This document shows, one piece after another, positions 39,798 through 48,947 of a stretch of 64,000 nucleotides of DNA (positions are counted from its first letter, which is position 1; the number at the start of each line of letters is the position of its first letter). Source of the DNA: Pseudomonas thermotolerans DSM 14292 (GTDB lineage Bacteria; Pseudomonadota; Gammaproteobacteria; Pseudomonadales; Pseudomonadaceae). Made by a program: the position numbers and the translations under genes. Location: positions 1 to 64,000 of the forward strand of contig NZ_KB822612.1 of assembly GCF_000364625.1 (NCBI RefSeq), in the 5' to 3' direction. The notes under the pieces are model-generated. The model ran no database searches, was not told where the DNA came from, and worked only from the letters and a program-made list of their open reading frames with translations.

Positions 39798-41663
39798 ATG
39801 AAAGTCTCCCCCCTGGCCCTGGCGATCGCCCTAGCTCCCGGCCTGTCCCTGGCCGATACGCCGTCTCGCGACGACGCCCTGAAACTGTCGGACACCCTGA
39901 TCACCGCCAACCGCGAGGTGGAATCACGCACTGCCACCACGGTCGCCAGCACCGTCTTCACCCGTGCCGACATCGAACGCCTGCAACCCACCAGCGTGCT
40001 CGACCTGCTGCAACGCGCCCCCGGCGTTCAGGTCATCCAGAGCGGCGGACGCGGCAGCCTCACCAGCCTGTTCATCCGCGGTACCAAGACCGCGCAGAAC
40101 GTGGTGCTGGTCGACGGCCAGCGCATCGCCGACGCCTCTTCCGGCACCCCCTTCGTGGAATGGCTGAGCATCGACCAGATCGAACGCGTGGAGATCCTTC
40201 GCGGCCCGCGCTCGACCCTCTACGGCGCCGACGCCATCGGCGGGGTGATCCAGATCTTCACCCGTCGCGCGGCGGCCGGAGAGCGCAGCGCCCACGTGCG
40301 CCTCGGCTACGGCAGCCGCAAGACCTGGGAGCGCAGTATCGGCCTGTCACTGGCCGATGCCGACACCCGCCTCAACCTCAGTGCCAGCAGCTCGGACACC
40401 CAGGGCATCGACCGCTCGACCCATGCCAACGCCGGTGCCGACCAGGACCATGACGCCTTTCGCAACAACGGCCTGAGCCTGAACCTCAGCCACCGCGTCA
40501 ACGAGCGGCTGGACCTGGGCCTGAGCCTTCTGGAGCAACGCGGCGAGGCGGAGTTCGACAACGACTTCGGCGGCGCCACCCCCTACCAGGACTTCCAGAT
40601 CAGCAGTCAGGCCCTGTACGCCGACGCCCAGTTGAACGAGCGCTGGAACAGCCGCCTGGAGCTGGGCCATAGCGAGAACCGCTACCAGACCCGCTACGAC
40701 GACAATCACAGCAGCCGCCACAACTACACCTATCGCGACTCGCTTTCCTGGCTGAACACCCTGGAGCTGAACGAACGCCACTTCCTGCTGGTCGGCGCCG
40801 ACTGGCTGGAGGACCGCCTGCACAGCAACAACGACTACAGCAAAGACAGTCGCTGGAACCGTGGCCTGCTGCTGCAGCACCGCTACCAGGGCGAGCGCTT
40901 CTCCACCGAGCTGGGCGCCCGCAACGACCGCAACCAGCAGTTCGGCAGCCACGACACCTTCAACGCCGCCCTGACCTGGCACCTCGATGGCGACAACGAC
41001 CTGGTCCTCTCCTACGCCACCGGCTTCCGCGCGCCGAGCTTCCAGGACATCTACGCCCCGCCCGGCTGGGGCGCCAACCCGGACCTGGAACCGGAGGAAT
41101 CCAAGAGCATCGAGCTGCAATGGCGCAGCCAGCTGGCCGCCGATACGCGCCTGGAAATGTCGCTGTACCGCACCAAGATCGACAACGCCATCGTGTCCGA
41201 CAGCAACTGGACCATGCAGAACCTCGACCGCGCCCGCATCAACGGCTTCGAGGCCGCGCTGCAGCAGCGCCTGGGCGACTGGCAGGCCAGCCTAGGCCTG
41301 TCGCTGATCGATCCGCGCGACGCCGATACCGGGCATACCCTCAACCGCCGTGCCCGCCGCACCCTGAGCCTGGACCTGGATCGCCAGTTCGGCGCCTTCG
41401 CGCTCGGCGCCAGCTGGCAGGCGGTCAGCAGCTCCTACGACGACGTGGACAACCAGCGCGAACTGGCCGGCTACGGCCTGCTCGGCCTGCGCGGCAGCTG
41501 GCAGGCCAGCGACGAGGTGCAGCTGGCGCTGAAGCTGGACAATCTGCTGGACAAGGACTACGCCCGCGCCCAGTACAGCGTCGGCTGGCCATCGACCTAC
41601 CACGACTACCGCGAGGAAGGCCGCACCGCGCTGTTCTCGGTCACCTGGACACCGCAGCTCTGA
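39798..41663 (+). CDS. btuB: TonB-dependent vitamin B12 receptor
   Basis: A 621-residue outer-membrane receptor. A signal peptide (cut near SLA|DTP) precedes a TonB-box-like segment DTLITANRE and the plug domain (PTSVLDLLQRAPGVQVIQ, FIRGTKTAQNVVLVDGQRI, RVEILRGPRSTLYGADAIGG as separate motifs). The 22-strand barrel follows and ends in FSVTWTPQL, without the usual terminal Phe. The specificity is inferred from the cobalamin riboswitch directly upstream. It converges on btuF. Confidence 0.93.
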   Translation: MKVSPLALAIALAPGLSLADTPSRDDALKLSDTLITANREVESRTATTVASTVFTRADIERLQPTSVLDLLQRAPGVQVIQSGGRGSLTSLFIRGTKTAQNVVLVDGQRIADASSGTPFVEWLSIDQIERVEILRGPRSTLYGADAIGGVIQIFTRRAAAGERSAHVRLGYGSRKTWERSIGLSLADADTRLNLSASSSDTQGIDRSTHANAGADQDHDAFRNNGLSLNLSHRVNERLDLGLSLLEQRGEAEFDNDFGGATPYQDFQISSQALYADAQLNERWNSRLELGHSENRYQTRYDDNHSSRHNYTYRDSLSWLNTLELNERHFLLVGADWLEDRLHSNNDYSKDSRWNRGLLLQHRYQGERFSTELGARNDRNQQFGSHDTFNAALTWHLDGDNDLVLSYATGFRAPSFQDIYAPPGWGANPDLEPEESKSIELQWRSQLAADTRLEMSLYRTKIDNAIVSDSNWTMQNLDRARINGFEAALQQRLGDWQASLGLSLIDPRDADTGHTLNRRARRTLSLDLDRQFGAFALGASWQAVSSSYDDVDNQRELAGYGLLGLRGSWQASDEVQLALKLDNLLDKDYARAQYSVGWPSTYHDYREEGRTALFSVTWTPQL

Positions 41664-41668
41664 GCGCC

Positions 41669-41692
41669 TCCCGGCGGTTCCGGCCGCCGGGA
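41669..41692. terminator. hairpin between btuB and btuF
   Basis: TCCCGGCGG and CCGCCGGGA form a nine-bp GC stem with a six-base loop between two convergent genes. No clear U-tract follows on either strand, so it may be a weak terminator or an RNA-stability stem. Confidence 0.5.
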
Positions 41693-41714
41693 CTCTCTAC
41701 CGGAGCAACGCCGC

Positions 41715-42512
41715 TCAGCGGGCCCTGCTCAGCAGCTCGCAGAGCTGCTCCAGCGCACCGAGCATCTGGAAGCTCGGCCGCTCCACGCCCTTGTCCGGCA
41801 CTTCCCACACCTGGCCCAGGCGCACCGCGGCCAGCTGCGGCCAGGCCTGCCAGATGTCCAGCTCGGCACTGGAGCCGCCGAGGATCACCCGCGGATCGCG
41901 GGCCAGCACCGACTCGATGCCGATCTGCGGCGCCGGCTGCTGCAGGTCGGCGAAGACGTTGCGCGCCCCGCACACCTCCAGCGCGTCATCGATGATCTGC
42001 CCGCCGCCGATGGTGTACAGCGGCCGGTGCCAGACCTGGTAGAGCACCGATAGCGGCTCCTGGCGGCGGTAGCGCTGGCGCAGCGCGGCGACCCCGGCGC
42101 GGAAGCGCTCGGCGAGCCGGCGGCCCTGCTCGGCGCGGCCGATGCGCCGGCCGATGCGCTCGAAGTCATGGCCCAGTTCCTCCAGGCTGCTCGGCGCCAC
42201 CACCTCCAGATCGAAGCCCAGCTGGCGTAGCTGCTCCTGCTGCGCCGGCGGCACGCTGCCCGCCACGAGCAGCAGCAGGTCGGGCTCGAGCAGCAGCAGG
42301 CGCTCCATCTCCAGTTGGCCGAAGCGGCCCACCGAGGGCAGGTGGGTCAGTGCCGGCGGGCGGGCGTCGCCGTCGAGCACGCCGACCAGCAGGTCGCCGG
42401 CCTCGAGCTCCAGCATGATTTCGCTGAGCGAGGGCGCCAGGCTGACCACCCGCTCGGCTGCCGCCAGCGGCCAGGCGAATGACAGCAGCAGGCAGGCGAG
42501 CAGGCGACGCAT
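41715..42512 (-). CDS. btuF: periplasmic cobalamin-binding protein
   Basis: A 265-residue periplasmic binding protein of the helical-backbone class. A signal peptide ([19 protein letters not shown]) is followed by RVVSLAPSLSEIMLELEAGD and later VLYQVWHRPLYTIGGGQIID. It would receive B12 imported by BtuB; no btuC or btuD gene is in the window. It starts at ATG 42512, sharing one base with the stop of the preceding gene (TGATG), so it is translationally coupled. It is transcribed toward btuB. Confidence 0.88.
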   Translation of the reverse strand: MRRLLACLLLSFAWPLAAAERVVSLAPSLSEIMLELEAGDLLVGVLDGDARPPALTHLPSVGRFGQLEMERLLLLEPDLLLLVAGSVPPAQQEQLRQLGFDLEVVAPSSLEELGHDFERIGRRIGRAEQGRRLAERFRAGVAALRQRYRRQEPLSVLYQVWHRPLYTIGGGQIIDDALEVCGARNVFADLQQPAPQIGIESVLARDPRVILGGSSAELDIWQAWPQLAAVRLGQVWEVPDKGVERPSFQMLGALEQLCELLSRAR

Positions 42513-42925
42513 CAGGCGAGCTGGCGGGGAATGCGGTAGAGCAGCAGGAGGACCAGACTGGCGGAGAGCAGCAGCAGCTGGGGCACCGCCTCCAGTCCGG
42601 CGAACACCGCCAGGGCGGCGATCCAGGCCGGCAGTGCGGCACCGACTAGGGCCTTGCGGTGCCGGCTGGCCAGCTGCTGCCAGGCGTCCGGCTCGGCATC
42701 CGAGCCAAGGGCCCGTTCGGTGGCCACCAGGGCGCGCTTGTACTGGCGGAACAGCAGCAGGCTGGGGAACATCGCCAGCAGGCCGGCGATGAACAGCGGC
42801 AGGGCCAGGGCGCCGTGCTCGGCCTTCCCGGCCAGCAGGTCGCAGAGCAACAGTGGGCCCAGCATCAGTCCCAGGAGCAACCACCAGCTGCGCCCCAGGC
42901 GGCGGCGCCAGTCGGTGCGGCTCAC
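42512..42925 (-). CDS. small four-helix membrane protein of unknown function
   Basis: A 137-residue protein with about four membrane segments in two pairs (residues about 14-30, 41-60, 95-110, 115-132) around a charged cytoplasmic loop ([20 protein letters not shown]). I do not recognise the family. It starts at GTG 42925, overlapping the ribA stop by four bases (GTGA), and its stop overlaps the btuF start. The position, locked between ribA and btuF, suggests a role linked to flavin or cobalamin handling, but this is only inference. Confidence 0.8.
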   Translation of the reverse strand: MSRTDWRRRLGRSWWLLLGLMLGPLLLCDLLAGKAEHGALALPLFIAGLLAMFPSLLLFRQYKRALVATERALGSDAEPDAWQQLASRHRKALVGAALPAWIAALAVFAGLEAVPQLLLLSASLVLLLLYRIPRQLA

Positions 42926-43542
42926 AGGCACTCCTCTTCCTCGCCCTGGTGCAGATTGCCGAGCAGGTGGCCGAGCTTGCCGGCCTTGGTGGCCAGGTAG
43001 CGGCGATTGTGCGGGTTGAGGCCGGTCTGCAGGGGCAGCCGCTGCTCCACCTCGATGCCCAACTCGGTGAGCGCGCGCACCTTGCGCGGGTTGTTGGTCA
43101 TCAACCGCAGCGAGTGGATGCCCAGGTGCTCGAGGATCGGCTTGCAGATCCCGTAGTCGCGCAGGTCGGCACCGAAGCCCAGGCGCTCGTTGGCCTCCAC
43201 GGTGTCGGCACCGGCGTCCTGCAGTTCGTAGGCGCGGATCTTGTTCAGCAGGCCGATCCCACGGCCTTCCTGGCGCAGGTAGAGGAGAACGCCACGGCCT
43301 TCGCTGGCGATGGCGCGCAGCGCCGCCTCGAGCTGGAAGCCGCAGTCGCAGCGCAAGCTGAACAGGGCATCGCCGGTCAGGCATTCGGAATGCAGACGGC
43401 CAAGGACCGGCGCGCCATCAGCGACATCGCCGAGGGTCAGCGCCACGTGTTCACGCCCCGTGGCCACCTCCTGGAAACCGTGCATGGTGAACACGGCGAA
43501 GGGAGTCGGCAGTTGGGAGGCGGCGACAAAGACAACGGACAC
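42922..43542 (-). CDS. ribA: GTP cyclohydrolase II
   Basis: A 206-residue zinc enzyme, the first step of riboflavin synthesis from GTP. The zinc cysteines are in [18 protein letters not shown], and [21 protein letters not shown] (ends only) is the GTP-binding loop. I place the start at GTG 43542, with GGAG six bases upstream, giving [15 protein letters not shown]; a GTG at 43566 adds eight residues. It complements the ribBA gene at 47856, whose second domain lacks the zinc ligands. It is apart from the FMN-riboswitch operon. Confidence 0.95.
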   Translation of the reverse strand: MSVVFVAASQLPTPFAVFTMHGFQEVATGREHVALTLGDVADGAPVLGRLHSECLTGDALFSLRCDCGFQLEAALRAIASEGRGVLLYLRQEGRGIGLLNKIRAYELQDAGADTVEANERLGFGADLRDYGICKPILEHLGIHSLRLMTNNPRKVRALTELGIEVEQRLPLQTGLNPHNRRYLATKAGKLGHLLGNLHQGEEEECL

Positions 43543-43704
43543 CGGATGCTCCTGTCTCGCAATCACAAAGGGGCCGCATTGTAACAGCCCGCCGCCGCCG
43601 GCGGTCAGCCGGAATAATCGAGCTTAAAGATCGAATCGATAGATACTCATAACCGGCGAGCGATGGCGCGGGCCGACGCCCGCCCGTCGGGAGGACCGGT
43701 CGGC

Positions 43705-44355
43705 CTAGTGCTTGGACTCCAGCACCAGCACGCCCTGCTCCTCGCGCCAGCCGACCCGGTTGAGGAAGCTCATGCCCAGCAGCACCTCGGTGGGCGATTC
43801 GCCCTCCAGCACCACGGTCTCCACTCCGAGCAGCTCCAGCGGACCGACCTTGACGCTGTTGGCCTTGAGCCGCCAGGCCTTCGCCGTGCCGCTGGCGGTA
43901 TTCACCACCATGGGCTGACCGTCGACGCGGAAGTCCAGGCCCAGGCGCCGGGCCTGGGCCTCGTTCATGGCCACCGAGGTGGCGCCGGTGTCCACCAGAA
44001 ACTGCACCGACCGGCCGTTGATCGAGCCAGCCACCCAGTAGTGGCCGCCGACGCCCCTGGCGATGCTCAGTTGGCGGCGGGCCGGGGCGCTGTAGCCGCC
44101 CTCGCTGTATTCGCGGCTGAGCCCGTAGCTGCGCTCCACGCCGTCCACCCGCAGCACCGCGCCGCGACTGTCGGCGCTGACCACCTCGACACCGCCAGGA
44201 CCGGTCTGACCGACCCGTACCAGCTTGCGTTCGCCGTCGACGTTGAGCACCGCCGCGCCGGGGAACAGGCCGACAACCTGCACCCGGGTTTCCGCAGCGA
44301 AGGAGGAACAGGCCAGCAGCAGGCCGGCACACAGCAGTTCAAGGCGTGGTCGCAT
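43705..44355 (-). CDS. retropepsin-like aspartic protease, periplasmic (TIGR02281 type)
   Basis: A 216-residue protein with a signal peptide (LELLCAGLLLACSSFAA) and a C-terminal retropepsin-like domain. The active site is FLVDTGATSVAMNEAQA, with a hydrophobic LLGMSFLNRVGW near the end, the second half of the flap-and-psi-loop signature. The N-terminal part (about 25-90) is a small beta domain. Single-copy DTG motifs imply that it works as a dimer. Its start overlaps the preceding gene by 17 bp. Substrate unknown. Confidence 0.9.
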   Translation of the reverse strand: MRPRLELLCAGLLLACSSFAAETRVQVVGLFPGAAVLNVDGERKLVRVGQTGPGGVEVVSADSRGAVLRVDGVERSYGLSREYSEGGYSAPARRQLSIARGVGGHYWVAGSINGRSVQFLVDTGATSVAMNEAQARRLGLDFRVDGQPMVVNTASGTAKAWRLKANSVKVGPLELLGVETVVLEGESPTEVLLGMSFLNRVGWREEQGVLVLESKH

Positions 44356-45094
44356 GGGCACCCTCTTGGAACGGATAGGGGTAGTGCCAGCGCTCGAAGA
44401 TCGGCCGCAGTTCGCCACTGGCCACCAGCTCCTCCATGCGCCGGTCGAACAGGTGGGCCAGCGCCTTGCCCTTCGCGGTGTCGGCGAAGCCCAGGTAGAG
44501 AGGCAGCGTGGTCAGGCAGCTGACCCGGAAGGCGGACGGGTCCCTGGCGTGAACCAGGACATCCTCGAGCTCCGGGCGGGCATCGATGAACAGATCGGCA
44601 TGCCTGAGCGTCAGCATCGAGAGGATACCGTCCCGGCGCTGGATTACCCGGTAATGCTTCAAATTCGGCAGATAGCGCTCGTAGGCGTAACCGCGCAGCC
44701 AGGCCAGGTGGAAGCTACCCAGGTTGTCCAGACGAACCTCAGGCTGCTCGGCCAGGCCGAGCGCGCAGATCTGGTCGGCGTCGTAGGCCCAGCGCGGATA
44801 GAGCACCCCGCTGCGCACCTCATCGGCGTAGGAGCCGACCCAAGCGTCCATCTCACCCCGCTGCACTAGGCCGACGGCGCGAGTGTAGGGCACGCTGTAC
44901 GCCTCCACCCGCACCCCGGCGGGGCCGAACACGGCACGCACCAGGTCCCAGCCCAAGCCGCTGCCGTCCGGTTCGGTATAGCGCGCCCAGACCTCGCTGA
45001 CCACGCGGATCCGGGTTGGCACGGTCGCGTCCCCGGCCGGTGCCAGCGAAGGGATCAGTAAGCCCAGGAGGATGCCCAGCCAGACGCAACGCAT
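44339..45094 (-). CDS. periplasmic solute-binding protein-like (SBP_bac_3)
   Basis: A 251-residue exported protein. After a signal peptide (cut near APA|GDA) it has the bilobed amino-acid-binding-protein fold: WARYTEPDGSGLGWDLVRAV, YTRAVGLVQRGEMDAWVGSY and a C-terminal LFDRRMEELVASGELRPIFERW (ends cited). No permease or ATPase is next to it, so it may be an orphan binding or sensing protein rather than part of a transporter. GAGGGA lies seven bases before the ATG. It sits 28 bp after pgpA and overlaps the protease gene. Confidence 0.85.
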   Translation of the reverse strand: MRCVWLGILLGLLIPSLAPAGDATVPTRIRVVSEVWARYTEPDGSGLGWDLVRAVFGPAGVRVEAYSVPYTRAVGLVQRGEMDAWVGSYADEVRSGVLYPRWAYDADQICALGLAEQPEVRLDNLGSFHLAWLRGYAYERYLPNLKHYRVIQRRDGILSMLTLRHADLFIDARPELEDVLVHARDPSAFRVSCLTTLPLYLGFADTAKGKALAHLFDRRMEELVASGELRPIFERWHYPYPFQEGAHATTP

Positions 45095-45122
45095 AGGTTC
45101 TTCCCTCGAAAAACGACTGTCC

Positions 45123-45641
45123 TCAGGCGAAGTGCAGGACGCTCCAGCCCCACACCAGCAGTTGCATGACCAGCCAGGCGAGTACCCCGGCGAGGATGTC
45201 GTCGAGCATGATGCCGACGCCGCCCTTCACCTGCCGGTCGACCCAGCGGATCGGCCAGGGCTTGAGAATATCCAGGATCCGGAATACCACAAATCCCGCC
45301 AGCAGCCAGCCCCAGCCTTCCGGGACCAGCCAGAGGGTGATCCACATGCCGACCATCTCGTCCCAGACGATACCCTCGTGGTCGTGCACGCGCAGATCGT
45401 CGGCCACCCGGCCGCACAGCCAGACGCCAAACAGCATGGCCAGGCCGAGCAGCAGCCAGTAGCCCCAGTCCGGCAGCATCTGCCAGAGCGGCACGAACGG
45501 CAGGGCTGCCAGCGAGCCCCAGGTACCCGGCGCCTTGGGCAGGATGCCGGCGCCGAAGCCGAAGGCGATGAAATGCCAAGGGTTGCGCCACACCGAAGGC
45601 GAGGCAGGCTGGGCAGGCACTTGGTCGGGATGTTCAGGCAC
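45123..45641 (-). CDS. pgpA: phosphatidylglycerophosphatase A
   Basis: A 172-residue membrane phosphatase that makes phosphatidylglycerol. The PgpA motifs are GAGILPKAPGTWGSLAALP, GIVWDEMVGMW and MLDDILAGVLAW, with four hydrophobic segments. It lies nine bp after thiL in the ribE-ribBA-ribH-nusB-thiL-pgpA order that is widespread in gammaproteobacteria. ATG 45641 is the first good start. Confidence 0.95.
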   Translation of the reverse strand: MPEHPDQVPAQPASPSVWRNPWHFIAFGFGAGILPKAPGTWGSLAALPFVPLWQMLPDWGYWLLLGLAMLFGVWLCGRVADDLRVHDHEGIVWDEMVGMWITLWLVPEGWGWLLAGFVVFRILDILKPWPIRWVDRQVKGGVGIMLDDILAGVLAWLVMQLLVWGWSVLHFA

Positions 45642-45650
45642 GCGTCGCTC

Positions 45651-46604
45651 CTAGAAATGTTGATAGCCGGTCGCGGGCAGGGGCAACTCGTCCCCCGCGG
45701 CATCCAGTAACCGCACCCCGGAACCGGCGCTGACCCGGCCGATCACCGCGGCCTCCGGCCAGAGCCGCTGCAGCTCGTCCCGGTAAGTTTCCGGCAGGGC
45801 GAAGGCCAGGCGGTAGTCGTCGCCGCCGGACAGCGCATGGCCGAACGCTGCCTCGCGGCCGTGCAGTTCGAGCAGCGCCGGGGCCAGGGGCAGACGCTCG
45901 CGCTCCACCTGCACGGCCACCCCGGAGGCCCGGGCGAGGTGCCCGACGTCGGCGAGCAGGCCGTCGGAGATGTCCAACGCCGCAGTGGCCCGGCCGCGCA
46001 GCCAGCGCCCCAGGGCGAACTGCGGCTGCGGCGCCCAGTAGCGCTCCAGCAGGTAGTCGGCCACCCGAGGCGGGGCCTGGCGCTGGCCCAGCACTAGGGC
46101 CAAGGCGCCGCCACCGTCACCCAGGGAGCCGCCGACGCAGAGCAGATCGCCGGGGCGCGCGCCGCTGCGGGTCAATGCCTGACCGGCGGGCAGCCGGCCG
46201 AACACCGTCAGGGTCAGGCATAGGGGGCCGCGAGTAGTGTCGCCGCCGGCCAGGGTCAAGCGGCAGCCCCTGGCCATCCGCTCGAGGCCGCGGGCGAAGG
46301 CCGCCAGCCAGGCCTCGTCGGCGTCCGGCAGGGTCAGCGCCAGGGTGAAGGCCAGAGGATCGGCGCCCATCGCCGCCAGGTCGCTGGCCGCCACCGCCAG
46401 CGCGCGCTGGCCGAGCAGGAAGGGATCGCAGGTCTCCGGGAAGTGCACGCCGGCGACCAGGGTATCGGTGGACACCGCCAGTTGCTCGCCGTCGGCCAGC
46501 TGCAGCAGGGCGCAGTCGTCGCCGATGCCGAGCGCCACGCCCTCGGACTCCCGGGAGCAGGAGGCGGTAGCGAAGAAACGGCGGATCAGCTCGAACTCAC
46601 CCAT
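45651..46604 (-). CDS. thiL: thiamine-monophosphate kinase
   Basis: A 317-residue ATP-dependent kinase that converts thiamine monophosphate to the diphosphate cofactor. The motifs IGDDCALLQLADGEQL, STDTLVAGVHFP and ALDISDGLLADVGHLARAS belong to the PurM/ThiL fold. ATG 46604 gives MGEFELIRRFFA; a GTG two codons upstream is possible. The gap from nusB is 126 bp, with no strong structure. ThiO at the left of the window belongs to the same thiamine pathway. Confidence 0.95.
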   Translation of the reverse strand: MGEFELIRRFFATASCSRESEGVALGIGDDCALLQLADGEQLAVSTDTLVAGVHFPETCDPFLLGQRALAVAASDLAAMGADPLAFTLALTLPDADEAWLAAFARGLERMARGCRLTLAGGDTTRGPLCLTLTVFGRLPAGQALTRSGARPGDLLCVGGSLGDGGGALALVLGQRQAPPRVADYLLERYWAPQPQFALGRWLRGRATAALDISDGLLADVGHLARASGVAVQVERERLPLAPALLELHGREAAFGHALSGGDDYRLAFALPETYRDELQRLWPEAAVIGRVSAGSGVRLLDAAGDELPLPATGYQHF

Positions 46605-46730
46605 GGACACTGTCTACCGGTTCAGGGCTGGAAGGCCGGCGGAGGCGGATGGCCGGGCAGGCGTGCGAGCCGCCCGGAACGACCGCCGCGGCAGGCCGCG
46701 GCGGAAGGATGCGCCGCCGGCCACCGTGCG

Positions 46731-47225
46731 TCAGCGCTTGGCCGCTTTCACTTCGGCGGCGCGCAGCCTGGGCGCCAGCTTGTCCAACACGCCGTTGACG
46801 AACTTGTGCCCGTCGGTGGCGCCGAACACCTTGGCCAGCTCGATACCCTCGTTGATCACCACCCGGTAGGGCACGTCGAGGCGCTTGAGCAGCTCCCAGG
46901 TGGACAGGCGCAGGATCGCCAGCTCCACCGGATCCAGGTCGGCCAGCGGCCGGTCGAGCAGCGGCTCGAACTGGCCGTCGATCTCGTCGCGGTTGGTGGC
47001 CACGCCGTAGAGGATCTCGCGGAAGTAGGCGCCATCCACCTTGGAGAAGTCGTTGTCGACGTGGAACTGGGCCTCGATCTCGTTCAGCGACTGGCCGGCC
47101 ATCGCCCACTGGTAGAGCGCCTGCATGCCCAGGGTGCGCGCCTGTCGGCGCGCCGCGAGCTTGCCGGTGGGGGCGGAGCGTTTCTTCGCCGGCGGAGTCG
47201 CGCGGTCGCTATCGTCCTTGCTCAC
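46731..47225 (-). CDS. nusB: transcription antitermination factor NusB
   Basis: A 164-residue all-helical protein that binds boxA RNA with S10 during rRNA antitermination. [19 protein letters not shown] and the later [20 protein letters not shown] (ends) are characteristic. It starts at GTG 47225, overlapping the ribH stop by four bases. Its N-terminal 25 residues are a lysine-rich extension ([18 protein letters not shown]) that is longer than in E. coli. Confidence 0.95.
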   Translation of the reverse strand: MSKDDSDRATPPAKKRSAPTGKLAARRQARTLGMQALYQWAMAGQSLNEIEAQFHVDNDFSKVDGAYFREILYGVATNRDEIDGQFEPLLDRPLADLDPVELAILRLSTWELLKRLDVPYRVVINEGIELAKVFGATDGHKFVNGVLDKLAPRLRAAEVKAAKR

Positions 47226-47698
47226 TTGGCCTCCAACTGCGCCAGCAGGCTGACCATTTCCAGGGCGGACAGGGCGGCTTCGGCGCCCTTGTTGCCGGCC
47301 TTGGTGCCGGAACGTTCGATGGCCTGCTCGATGGAGTCCACGGTCAGCACGCCGAAGGCGACCGGCACGCCGAACTCCAGGGACACCTGAGCCAGGCCCT
47401 TGGTGCATTCACCGGCGACGTACTCGAAGTGCGGAGTGCCGCCACGGATCACCGCGCCGAGGGCGATGATGGCGTCGAACTCGCCGCGCTGAGCGACCTT
47501 CTGGGCCACCAGGGGGATCTCGAAGGCACCCGGGGCACGCACCAGGGTGATGTCGCTCTCGCTCACGCCATGGCGCACCAGCGCGTCGATCGCGCCGCTG
47601 ACCAGGCTCTCGACCACGAAGCTGTTGAAACGGCCGACCACGAGGGCGTAACGGCCTTTGGGGGCGATGAAGGTACCTTCGATGGTCTTCAGGGTCAT
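47222..47698 (-). CDS. ribH: 6,7-dimethyl-8-ribityllumazine synthase
   Basis: A 158-residue enzyme that forms the lumazine precursor of riboflavin. The motifs [32 protein letters not shown] and [19 protein letters not shown] mark the active site. It is separated from ribBA by 157 bp containing a hairpin-rich repeat, so it may have some independent control, although it is in the same operon order. Confidence 0.97.
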   Translation of the reverse strand: MTLKTIEGTFIAPKGRYALVVGRFNSFVVESLVSGAIDALVRHGVSESDITLVRAPGAFEIPLVAQKVAQRGEFDAIIALGAVIRGGTPHFEYVAGECTKGLAQVSLEFGVPVAFGVLTVDSIEQAIERSGTKAGNKGAEAALSALEMVSLLAQLEAK

Positions 47699-47754
47699 GA
47701 AAGGTTCTCGTCTAGTCGGGAAACAGGAAACGGGGCGCGGGCCCCGATGACAAT

Positions 47755-47796
47755 CGCCTCCTCTCCCGCCTGCGGGAGAGAGGCCGGGGAGAGGGT
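47755..47796. repeat. CTCTCCCG/CGGGAGAG hairpin repeat
   Basis: CTCTCCCG (47761-47768) and CGGGAGAG (47773-47780) form an eight-bp stem with a CCTG loop, followed by AGGCCGGGGAGAGGG. Elements of this kind, with CTCTCCC and GGGAGAG arms, are scattered between genes in many proteobacteria. It lies between ribBA and ribH and could protect or attenuate the transcript. Confidence 0.55.
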
Positions 47797-47855
47797 TAGC
47801 TGCCCGCTCCCGCCCTCAGGACATCCGCCCACCGGGGCGGGCCCTGCGGGCCGCC

Positions 47856-48935
47856 TTATTCAGAAGGCAAGTATTCTACAACCTCCAGGTCGAAACCGGA
47901 TATCGCGTTGAACTTCATCGGCGTGCTCAGCAGGCGCATCTTGCGCACGCCGAGGTCGCGGAGGATCTGCGAGCCGGCGCCCACGGTGCTGTAGGTGGCC
48001 GGCGCCGGCTGCTGCTGGCGGTTCAGCTGGGCGAGCAACTCGGGGCCGGTGAGCGGGTTGCCGAGCAGCAGCACCACGCCGCAGCCGGCCTCGGCCACCT
48101 TGCCCATGGCCGCACGCAGGCTCCAGCGCCCCGGCTGGCGGACCATCAGCAGGTCGCGCAGCGGCTCCATGTTGTGCACTCGCACCAGGGTCGGCTCCTC
48201 GGGGTGGATCTCACCCATGATCAGCGCCATGTGCACGGTGTTCTCCACCGCGTCGCGGTAGGTGACCAGGGTGAAGTGGCCCAGCTCGGTGTCCAGCGGG
48301 CGCTCCTCGATGCGTTGCACGGTGCGCTCGTGGATCAGTCGGTAGTGGATCAGGTCGGCGATGGTGCCGATCTTCAGGTTGTGCTCGGCGGCGAACTTCT
48401 CCAGCTCCGGACGGCGGGCCATGGTGCCGTCGTCGTTCATGATCTCGCAGATCACCCCGGACGGCTCGAAGCCGGCCATGCGCGCCAGGTCGCAGGCCGC
48501 CTCGGTGTGTCCGGCGCGAGCCAGCACGCCGCCGGGCTGGGCCATCAGCGGGAAGATGTGGCCGGGGCTGACGATGTCCTCGGCCTTGGCGTTCTTGGCC
48601 ACCGCGGCTTGCACGGTACGCGCCCGGTCGGCGGCGGAGATGCCGGTGGTGACGCCCTCGGCGGCCTCGATGGAGACGGTGAACTTGGTGCCGAAGCCGG
48701 AGCCGTTGCGCGGTGCCATCAGCGGTAGGTTGAGCAGCTCGCAGCGCTCGCGGGTCATCGGCATGCAGATCAGGCCGCGGGCGTACTTGGCCATGAAGTT
48801 GATGTGCTCGGCGGTGACGCATTCGGAGGCGACGATGATGTCGCCCTCGTTCTCGCGGTCCTCGTCATCCATGAGGATGACCATCTTGCCCTGGCGGATG
48901 TCTTCGATGAGTTCTTCGGGGGTGTTGAGTGCCAT
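47856..48935 (-). CDS. ribBA: 3,4-dihydroxy-2-butanone 4-phosphate synthase with degenerate GTP cyclohydrolase II domain
   Basis: A 359-residue fusion. The N-terminal RibB domain (about 1-200) is intact: DDEDRENEGDIIVASE, the acidic loop, and GHTEAACDLARMAG. The C-terminal domain (about 205-359) has the RibA fold, but at the position of the zinc motif it reads VRVHNMEPLRDLLMVRQ, with no CxxC. The domain is therefore very likely inactive as a cyclohydrolase, and the separate ribA gene supplies that step. It follows ribE by 12 bp. Confidence 0.95.
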   Translation of the reverse strand: MALNTPEELIEDIRQGKMVILMDDEDRENEGDIIVASECVTAEHINFMAKYARGLICMPMTRERCELLNLPLMAPRNGSGFGTKFTVSIEAAEGVTTGISAADRARTVQAAVAKNAKAEDIVSPGHIFPLMAQPGGVLARAGHTEAACDLARMAGFEPSGVICEIMNDDGTMARRPELEKFAAEHNLKIGTIADLIHYRLIHERTVQRIEERPLDTELGHFTLVTYRDAVENTVHMALIMGEIHPEEPTLVRVHNMEPLRDLLMVRQPGRWSLRAAMGKVAEAGCGVVLLLGNPLTGPELLAQLNRQQQPAPATYSTVGAGSQILRDLGVRKMRLLSTPMKFNAISGFDLEVVEYLPSE

Positions 48936-48947
48936 CGTGGCCTTCCT

